Source: an uncultured Verrucomicrobiota bacterium
GTDB lineage: Bacteria; Verrucomicrobiota; Kiritimatiellia; RFP12; UBA1067
Assembly: GCA_946615275.1 (NCBI GenBank)
Contig: CAMOHV010000082.1
Coordinates: 1-6,270 of the forward strand
Direction: 5' to 3'
Length of the DNA stretch: 6,270 nucleotides
Under the pieces are notes generated by a model. That model searched no databases. It saw only the letters and a program-made list of their open reading frames with translations, and was not told the DNA's origin. Made by a program: the position numbers and the translations under genes. Positions 1-5,700 of this stretch are shown piece by piece; position 1 is the first letter of the stretch; each line of letters begins with the position of its first letter.

Positions 1-92
1 CCGAGTTCGAGCCCTGCAAGAAGTACGCCGAGAAGATGTTCCCCGACGTCGAGGGTCTCGGCGAGGCCGGCGACAAAGAGAAGGACGAGTGA
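1..92 (+). CDS. C-terminal end of an unrecognised protein (5' truncated)
   Basis: Reading in the frame that begins at base 3 gives 29 codons ending in TGA at 90-92. The tail starts EFEPCKKYAEKMFPDVEG and finishes in a highly charged stretch rich in Asp, Glu and Lys (EKDE at the very end), as expected of a soluble cytoplasmic protein. It contains one Cys, in EPCKKY. The codons are G/C-ended like those of the neighbours, and the stop lies 16 bases before the ATPase gene, so the two are probably co-transcribed. I do not recognise the family from so short a tail and assign no function. Its position before an Mrp ATPase makes an iron-sulfur or redox link possible, but that is only a guess. Confidence 0.6.
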   Translation, partial: EFEPCKKYAEKMFPDVEGLGEAGDKEKDE

Positions 93-97
93 GGAGG
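91..97 (+). promoter_or_regulatory. Ribosome binding site for the Mrp ATPase gene
   Basis: GAGGAGG is a strong Shine-Dalgarno match. It overlaps the stop codon of the upstream gene and lies 11 bases before the ATG at 109. It supports that start and suggests translation of the two genes is linked. Confidence 0.6.
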
Positions 98-108
98 CCT
101 GGCCTACG

Positions 109-930
109 ATGGCAGAGTGCACACATGACTGCAAGACGTGCGGCGCCAGCTGCGGCGAGCGCAAGGAGCAATTCGACTTCCGCGTGAAGCTAAACGAGCA
201 TTCGCGCGTGGGCAAGGTCGTTGCCGTCGCGAGCGGGAAAGGCGGTGTCGGCAAGAGCCTTGTGGCGTGCCTCATCGCCGTGGGCTGCGCGAAGAGGGGG
301 TTGAAGGCGGCGATTCTCGACGCCGACATCACCGGGCCGTCGATACCCCGCGCGTTTGGCATCTCAGGCGGGGCGCTCCAGGACGAGAAGGGCATAATCC
401 CCTCGCGGTCGAACCTCGGGGTGGAGGTGATGTCGCTCAACCTTCTCATGGACGATCCGTCGGATCCAGTGGTGTGGCGCGGGCCCGTGATCGCGGGCGC
501 GGTGCAGCAGTTCTGGACGGATGTCAACTGGGGCGATGTCGACGTCATGGTCGTCGACATGCCGCCCGGCACCGGTGACGTGCCGCTCACGGTGTTTCAG
601 TCTCTGCCGGTCGACGGAGTTGTGGTGGTCTCCACGCCGCAGGCGCTTGTGGGAATGATCGTGGAGAAGTCCGTGAAGATGGCCGGGATGCTGAAGCGTC
701 CCGTGCTGGGGTTCGTGGAGAACATGAGCTACTTCACGTGCCCGAAGTGCGGCGAGAGGCTTGAGGTGTTCGGCGGGAGTGGCATCGATGAGACCGCGCG
801 GAAATACGGCGTGAAGACGGTCTGCCGCCTGCCAGCCGACCCGGAATGGGCCAAGGCCGTGGACGCAGGGGCGGTGGAGAGCATCGACTGTCCGGACATT
901 CTGCCGGTCATAGACGCCATCGTCGGCTGA
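109..930 (+). CDS. mrp: Mrp/NBP35-family P-loop ATPase (iron-sulfur cluster carrier)
   Basis: A 273-residue cytoplasmic ATPase of the Mrp/NBP35/ApbC family, which binds and transfers [4Fe-4S] clusters to apoproteins in an ATP-dependent way. The deviant Walker A motif GKGGVGKS is at residues 43-50, with the second lysine (K44) typical of the MinD/Mrp class. DADITGPSIP (71-80) matches the switch I region, and D150 followed by PPGTGD (152-157) matches switch II. The paired cysteines CPKC (C211, C214) are the conserved cluster-binding CX2C that bridges the homodimer. The N-terminus adds four cysteines (C4, C8, C11, C15), a short Cys-rich leader seen in some anaerobe Mrp proteins and unlike the ferredoxin-like leader of NBP35. 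Length is normal for the compact family. The start is supported by GAGGAGG upstream. It sits 9 bases before the transporter gene, so probably in one operon. Assignment to the family is firm; the client proteins are unknown. Confidence 0.93.
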   Translation: MAECTHDCKTCGASCGERKEQFDFRVKLNEHSRVGKVVAVASGKGGVGKSLVACLIAVGCAKRGLKAAILDADITGPSIPRAFGISGGALQDEKGIIPSRSNLGVEVMSLNLLMDDPSDPVVWRGPVIAGAVQQFWTDVNWGDVDVMVVDMPPGTGDVPLTVFQSLPVDGVVVVSTPQALVGMIVEKSVKMAGMLKRPVLGFVENMSYFTCPKCGERLEVFGGSGIDETARKYGVKTVCRLPADPEWAKAVDAGAVESIDCPDILPVIDAIVG

Positions 931-939
931 AAGGGCCTG

Positions 940-1866
940 ATGGCCGAAGGCGCACCCTCATATTCGCAGAGGAAAGGCGTGCTCTTCCTTGTGACGAGCG
1001 CGTTCGCCTTCGCGCTCATGGGGATGTTCGTGCATCTGGCCGACTTCCACGGCGGGCACATCTCGGCAATACAGAAGAGCTTCTTCCGCAATCTTGTGGC
1101 TCTGGCGCTGGCGGCCGCCCTCTTTGCGCGCGGGCGGCGGCGCTGGGCGGCGGCGGAAGCGCGGACGCAATGGGGGGCGAAGGTGTGGGCGCTTCTCGTG
1201 GCGCGTGCCGCGTTCGGGACTGTGGGGGTGTTCGGGAACTTCTATGCGCTTAGCAACATGCCCGTCGCTGACGCGCTGATGCTCAACAAGCTCGCGCCGT
1301 TCTTCACGGTGCTTTTCAGCTGGCTGTTCATTCGCGAGAGGATATCTTTCCGGCAGGCGCTCTGCCTCGCGGCGGCGTTCGCCGGGGCCGCGTTCGTGGT
1401 GAAGCCCGGCTTCGGGGCGGTGGCGCTCGCGCCGGCGCTGTGCGGCGTCGCGGGTGGATTGGGGGCGGGTGCGGCGTACACATGCCTGCGCGAGCTTGGG
1501 ATAATGAAGGTCGACGGCGCGTTCATCGTGCTCTTCTTCTCGGCGTTCTCGACGCTGGCGTCGGTGCCTTTCATGCTCTTCGAGTTCCATCCCATGACGG
1601 CTGCGCAGGTGATGATACTCATGGGCGCGGGGGCGGCGGCGGCGCTCGGGCAGTTCGCCGTGACCGCGGCGTATCGCATCGCCGAGGCGCGGCGCATAGC
1701 GGTGTGGGACTACACCAACATAGTGTTCGGCGCGATTCTCGGCTTTCTGGCGTTCGGGCAGGTTCCCGACGCCTGGAGCGTTCTGGGCTTTGTTCTGATA
1801 GTCTCCGCCGCAGCCGCGGGGAATTTATGGTATAATAGACACAACGAAAGGAAGAACGCAGAATGA
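940..1866 (+). CDS. EamA/DMT-superfamily membrane transporter
   Basis: A 308-residue integral membrane protein made of two EamA repeats, at about residues 11-141 and 150-296, together giving about ten hydrophobic helices. Family signs are the first helix with GMFVHLAD-like polar breaks, the stretch YALSNMPVADALMLNKLAPF followed by an LFIRERIS motif that closes repeat one, and the matching VWDYTNIVFGAILGFLAFGQVP segment in repeat two. Members export or import metabolites such as amino acids, nucleosides or drugs; the substrate cannot be read from the sequence. The ATG follows the ATPase stop by 9 bases with AAGGG just before it. Its last codons encode a short charged cytoplasmic tail and hold an extended -10 promoter for the next gene, whose ATG overlaps this stop as ATGA. 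Its neighbour queE raises the idea of transport of a queuosine precursor, but the known precursor carriers (YhhQ/QPTR, QueT) belong to other families. Confidence 0.88.
   Translation: MAEGAPSYSQRKGVLFLVTSAFAFALMGMFVHLADFHGGHISAIQKSFFRNLVALALAAALFARGRRRWAAAEARTQWGAKVWALLVARAAFGTVGVFGNFYALSNMPVADALMLNKLAPFFTVLFSWLFIRERISFRQALCLAAAFAGAAFVVKPGFGAVALAPALCGVAGGLGAGAAYTCLRELGIMKVDGAFIVLFFSAFSTLASVPFMLFEFHPMTAAQVMILMGAGAAAALGQFAVTAAYRIAEARRIAVWDYTNIVFGAILGFLAFGQVPDAWSVLGFVLIVSAAAAGNLWYNRHNERKNAE
1828..1836 (+). promoter_or_regulatory. Extended -10 promoter inside the end of the transporter gene
   Basis: TGGTATAAT matches the extended -10 consensus TGnTATAAT at every base and lies in a short AT-rich island (about 1821-1863) within GC-rich surroundings. 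No convincing -35 box is present at the expected distance (1808-1813 reads CCGCAG), which extended -10 promoters tolerate. The predicted transcription start is near 1843, giving a leader of about 20 bases to the ATG at 1863. It would drive the small gene and queE independently of the upstream operon. This is a sequence match only. Confidence 0.6.
1847..1854 (+). promoter_or_regulatory. Ribosome binding site for the 68-residue ORF
   Basis: AAAGGAAG contains an AAGGA core about 10 bases before the ATG at 1863. Promoter, Shine-Dalgarno site and start codon are all correctly spaced, which is the main reason to accept this small gene. Confidence 0.55.
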
Positions 1867-2069
1867 AAAAGACAGTGTCGGCGTCCCTCTGCGCCGCGGC
1901 GGCGCTTTCGGCTGGCGAATGGGCGAAGCCGGAGTGGCTCTCGTGCGAGAAGGGCCTCTGCCGCTCGCAGGCGCACCGTGGCCAGTGGTCGCCCGTGTCA
2001 GACCATTTCACGTCCGACTGCCCGGAGACTTTCTTCGCGCTGGTCGAGGAATTCAGGAAGGCGCTATGA
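1863..2069 (+). CDS. Unrecognised 68-residue protein with signal-peptide-like start
   Basis: I do not recognise the family. The protein begins MKKTVSASLCAAAALSAG, a short basic start followed by a small-residue hydrophobic run, which resembles a weak Sec signal peptide; cleavage after about residue 18 would release some 50 residues. The remainder is Trp- and Cys-rich (W20, W25, W42; C28, C33, C53) and ends in a probable amphipathic helix, PETFFALVEEFRKAL. Support for it as a real gene: about 84 percent of codons end in G or C (my hand count), as in neighbouring genes, while the overlapping queE-frame extension has poorer codon use; a well-placed Shine-Dalgarno site; and the extended -10 promoter just upstream. 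Its ATG overlaps the transporter stop and its own stop overlaps the queE start, both as ATGA, so its translation is likely coupled to both. It could be a secreted small protein or mainly a leader whose translation sets queE expression. Confidence 0.6.
   Translation: MKKTVSASLCAAAALSAGEWAKPEWLSCEKGLCRSQAHRGQWSPVSDHFTSDCPETFFALVEEFRKAL
2055..2061 (+). promoter_or_regulatory. Ribosome binding site that fixes the queE start
   Basis: AGGAAGG lies within the last codons of the small ORF, with its AGGA core 7 bases before the ATG at 2066. It supports that ATG as the queE start over an in-frame upstream ATG at 1919, which would add 49 residues that do not look like QueE. Confidence 0.55.
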
Positions 2070-2689
2070 TCTACCATCTTCATTCAGTTTTCGAGTCCCT
2101 TCAGGGCGAAGGGCGGAACATGGGCCGGCCTGCGGTGTTCATCCGATTCAGCTCGTGCAACCTTGACTGCCCGTGGTGCGACACGCACCGCGACGAACGC
2201 CTGACCGTCTCCGACGACGAGCTGCTCGCGCTTGTGCGCAGGACCGGCAAGAAGTCCGTGATCGTGACGGGCGGAGAGCCTACGATACAGCCCGGCTTCG
2301 ACCAGCTCGTGACGATGCTGAAGAACGAGGGACTCTGGGTGGCGCTCGAGACGAACGGCGTGAAGGCCCCGCTCTTCCCGGACAGGCTGGACTACATAGC
2401 CGTGTCGCCGAAGCCGGACTTCGAGACCCGCTATCAGGGCAACATCATGCTCAAGCGCGCGGACGAGGTCCGCATCGTGGCCATAACCGACAAGATAGCC
2501 CCGTTTTGCCGCCGCATGCGCGAGGCTATCTCGGCCACGGACTACTATATCTCGCCGCTCTTCTCGGGCGGCCGCGCCCACTACCGCCGCGCACTCAAGG
2601 TGCTCCACATCCTCAACCACGAGGAGCCAGCGCCTTTCCCGCCGTGGGCGCTTTCGATGCAGATGCACAAGATACTCGGCATCCGGTGA
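2066..2689 (+). CDS. queE: 7-carboxy-7-deazaguanine synthase (radical SAM)
   Basis: A 207-residue cytoplasmic radical-SAM enzyme that rearranges 6-carboxy-5,6,7,8-tetrahydropterin into 7-carboxy-7-deazaguanine, the step that forms the deazapurine ring of queuosine and other 7-deazaguanines. The N-terminal signature FESLQGEGRNMGRPAVFIRF (residues 9-28) is typical of QueE. It is followed by the cluster-binding CX3CX2C (C31, C35, C38) in CNLDCPWCDT, where T40 is the residue that helps hold Mg2+ in characterised QueE enzymes. GGEPT (69-73) binds the SAM amino group. The C-terminal LSMQMHKILGIR matches the usual QueE ending. The length fits the compact QueE type. The start at 2066 is chosen because FESLQGEG must lie close to the N-terminus and because a Shine-Dalgarno site precedes it. 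No queC, queD, queF or folE is in view, so the rest of the pathway must lie elsewhere or this gene serves a separate deazapurine use. It overlaps the small ORF by ATGA. Confidence 0.95.
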   Translation: MIYHLHSVFESLQGEGRNMGRPAVFIRFSSCNLDCPWCDTHRDERLTVSDDELLALVRRTGKKSVIVTGGEPTIQPGFDQLVTMLKNEGLWVALETNGVKAPLFPDRLDYIAVSPKPDFETRYQGNIMLKRADEVRIVAITDKIAPFCRRMREAISATDYYISPLFSGGRAHYRRALKVLHILNHEEPAPFPPWALSMQMHKILGIR

Positions 2690-2713
2690 TAGCCGGGACA
2701 GGAGAAAAACAGC

Positions 2714-2720
2714 AAGGAGA
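2714..2720 (+). promoter_or_regulatory. Ribosome binding site for the GH5-GH27 gene
   Basis: AAGGAGA is a strong Shine-Dalgarno match 7-8 bases before the ATG at 2728. An out-of-frame ATG at 2723 is too close to it. The 38-base gap after queE shows no hairpin terminator and no clear promoter, so read-through from queE is possible. Confidence 0.65.
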
Positions 2721-2727
2721 ACATGAG

Positions 2728-2793
2728 ATGGATCCAAACATGATAGTGAAGATGGTTTGTGCCGCAGCAGCCATGTGCGTTGTGGCGGGGGCT
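2728..2793 (+). other. Sec signal peptide of the GH5-GH27 protein
   Basis: Residues 1-22: a short start with one Lys (K8), a hydrophobic core MVCAAAAMCVVAGA and a likely signal peptidase I site after A20-G21-A22. Neither C11 nor C17 sits in a good lipobox, so a lipoprotein is unlikely. Met codons at residues 5 and 9 are possible alternative starts that would keep most of the core. Confidence 0.7.
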
Positions 2794-5700
2794 GACGAGT
2801 TCGTCCCGAAATGGCAGGTGTCCAGGCACTGCGCAAAGTATGTGACGATAGAGGGGGACAGGGTGGTCGTGGACGTGCCGCCGGGCATCTCGAACGTGTG
2901 CGCGTACGCGACGGCCGAGATCGACCTCGCAGACTGGGCGCAGTGCAACCTCGAGGCCGAGGTGAAGTGCAGCGGCGAGCGCGTCGTGCGCGACGCGCGG
3001 CCCGGCCGCGGCGTGAAGCTGGCCCTTCACTACACCGACGCCGTGAGCCGCGAGCGCCGATACCCCGCCGCGCCCGCGCCGGAGCAGGGCGGCTTCGACT
3101 GGACGGCACTTCAGCTTGGGGTCGCCTTCGGCGAAGTGCCGCCGGCGGCCGAGCCGAAGGCGCAGGTGGTGCTGGGCCTGCAGCAGACGTCCGGCAGGCT
3201 GGAGTTCGACCTTTCGTCGTTCAGGCTCCGCAAGGCGCCCCCGCTCTTCCCGCGCGTGGACAACGACTATCAGGTGAAATATCCTGCCGCGGTGACGTCG
3301 CGCGGGCGCATGCGCGGCGTGATGGGCCGCGGCGCGTGCCGCAACACCGAGCAGGACATCGAGGACCTCAAGAGCTACGGCGCGAACTTGATCCGCCTGC
3401 AGATGAACGGCTTCGCGCGGAATGGGAAAAAAGACAGGCCCCCGGCGACGCTCGCCGACTGGAACGCATGGCTCAAGCGCAACCTCGACCACGCCGAGCA
3501 GGTCTTGGGCTGGCTTGAGGCGCGAGGCATGCAGATGGCGCTCGACATGCACAACCCGCCCCTCGGCGGCTACGGGCGCTCGGGCGACGTCTTCTACGTG
3601 CAGGAGAACGCCGATGCCTTCATAGAGGCATGGCGTACGATCGCCAGGCGCTTCAAGGGCCGCAAGGGCATCTACGGCTACGACCTCATGAACGAGCCGG
3701 CGCAGACGAAGCGCGCCCTGCCGGACTGCGACTACTGGAACATCCAGCGCCGCGCCGCAGAGGCGATAAGGTCCATCGACCCCGACGCAACCATCATCTT
3801 CGCCGCGAATGATTGGAGTTCGGCGAGGGCCTTTCCTTATCTGCAGGCCCTAGAGATGGACAACGTCATATACGAGGTGCACATGTACACTCCCGGCTGG
3901 TTCACCCACCAGGGCGCGAACGGCGCGCCGAGGCCCGCGCCCGGCAAGGAGCTCGCGTATCCGAACCCCGAGCGCGGCGTCGACAAGGCGAAGCTCCGCG
4001 AATGGCTCAAGCCCGTCGTGGACTTCCAGCGCCGGCACAACGCGAGGATATTCGTGGGCGAATTCTCCGCAAGCATCTTCGCCCCCGGCGCTGGGCGCTA
4101 TCTCCGCGACTGCATCTCGCTCTTCGAGGAGTTCGGATGGGACTGGACGTACCACTCCTTCCGCGAGGCGCGGTGGTGGAACGTCGAGACGGTGATAGAC
4201 CCCGCCACCGGAAAGTCGGTGCCGTGCAGGGACAACGACAGGTTCCACGCGCTTGTGGACGGCTTCAACGGACGCGATGGTTCGTTCAAGGGAGCGGGGA
4301 CGGCGTGGGTGGACGCCTTCGACCTCTCCGGGGCCGTGTGCGGATACGGCAAGCGCGTCCGCGCGGGAAGATCCGTCGACGGCAATCCGCTCGCCGTTTC
4401 CGGCAAGAAGTACGAGCGCGGCTTCGGCACGCACCCTGAAAGCGCCATCCTATTCAGGTCCAACGGCAAGGTGGACGCCTTCGACGCGCTTGTCGCGCTC
4501 GACGACGACGCCAAGAACGCCAGCCCCGGCAGGAAGAGCTACGGGCGCCCAACGGCGCGCTTCAAGGTGTGGGCTGACGGGAAGATCGTGTGGAACTCCG
4601 GCGACGTGAAGCTCGGCCAGAAGCCGGTGCCAGTGCATGTGCCCCTCGCCGGCGCCAAGGAGATCATCCTCGAGACGACCGGCGGCAGTCAGTGGACCGC
4701 CTTCGATTCCGCCAACGCCGATTGGCTCGACGCGCGGTTCACATGCCGGGATGGTGCGCAGATCGAAATCGACGACGACCCGTCCATCAAGGCCCAGCTC
4801 GGCATTCTCACGCCAAAGGCCAAGGACGAGCCGCAGATAAACGGCGCCGACATCTGGGGCGTGCGCCCGGGCCACGAGGTGATATTCCGCGTGGCGACCT
4901 CCGGCGCTCGCCCGATCACATTCTCCGCGAAGGGCCTGCCGGAAGGCGTCATCCTCGACGCTAAGGGCGTCCTGCGCGGCGTCGCGCCGTCGAAGCCGGG
5001 GAACTACGACATCGTGGTGACGGCCTCGAACGCGAAGGGCAGGGCCGTCCGCACGATCCGCCTCGCGGTGGGCGACGCCATCGCCCTCACGCCGCCGATG
5101 GGCTGGAACAGCTGGAACACGCTCTGCTACCGTCTCACGGCCGAAAAGGCGATGTCCGCCGCAAAGGCCATGGACGAGTCAGGCCTGGCGGACCACGGGT
5201 GGGCCTACATCAACCTCGATGACTGGTGGCAGATGAACAACTCCGGCCAACCGCGCGTGGAGCTGCGCAAGAGGGACTTCGGCGGCCGCGAGGACGTGAT
5301 CGGCCCTGTCCGCGACGCGGCGGGCAGGATCATGCCGAACCGCTCCTTCCCCGACATGAAGGCCCTCACTGGCTATATCCACTCGCTAGGCCTCAAGGCC
5401 GGACTCTACTCTTCGCCCGGTCCGCTCACATGCGGCAAGTGCGAGGGCAGCTACGGGCACGAGCTCCAGGACGCCGAGAGCTGGGCCGAATGGGGGTTTG
5501 ACTATGTGAAGTACGACTGGTGCAGCTACGGAGAGGTCTTCAAGAAGGAGACTGGCCACAGCCCCCGGGACAAGGGCCTATACGACGACATGTCCCTGCG
5601 CGAGGCATTCATCAAGCCGTACAGGCTCATGGGCGAATGCATCCGCAAGCAGAAGCGCGACATCGTGTATTCGTTCTGCCAGTACGGCATGGCGCACACC

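Noticed and set aside
1919..2065. In-frame upstream extension of queE starting at ATG 1919
   Set aside because: The 49 extra residues precede the normal QueE N-terminus, have poorer codon use than the overlapping 1863 frame, and lack a good Shine-Dalgarno site. The start at 2066 fits the family.
2660..2700. GATACT as a -10 box for a separate hydrolase promoter
   Set aside because: The match is partial, has no -35 partner and no extended TG, and lies inside the conserved queE C-terminus.
2690..2727. Possible preQ1 riboswitch or terminator between queE and the hydrolase
   Set aside because: No stem of useful length and no C-rich loop or pseudoknot pairing typical of preQ1 riboswitches; the run AAAAAC is not preceded by a hairpin.
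2723..2743. Six-codon upstream frame at ATG 2723 overlapping the hydrolase start
   Set aside because: It is only 3 bases from the Shine-Dalgarno core, too close for initiation, while ATG 2728 has normal spacing.
2084..3552. Long open frames on the minus strand (2084-3109 and 2581-3552)
   Set aside because: They are antisense to queE and the hydrolase, whose family motifs are unambiguous. Their products are low-complexity and rich in Arg, His and Ala, as expected from the complement of GC-rich coding DNA.
3422..4964. Series of + strand open frames inside the hydrolase region (such as 3813-4439 and 4253-4609)
   Set aside because: They are out of frame with the continuous 2728-6270 reading frame, which carries GH5, NPCBM, Ig-like and GH27 motifs. 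Their products are Arg-rich with no recognisable motif.
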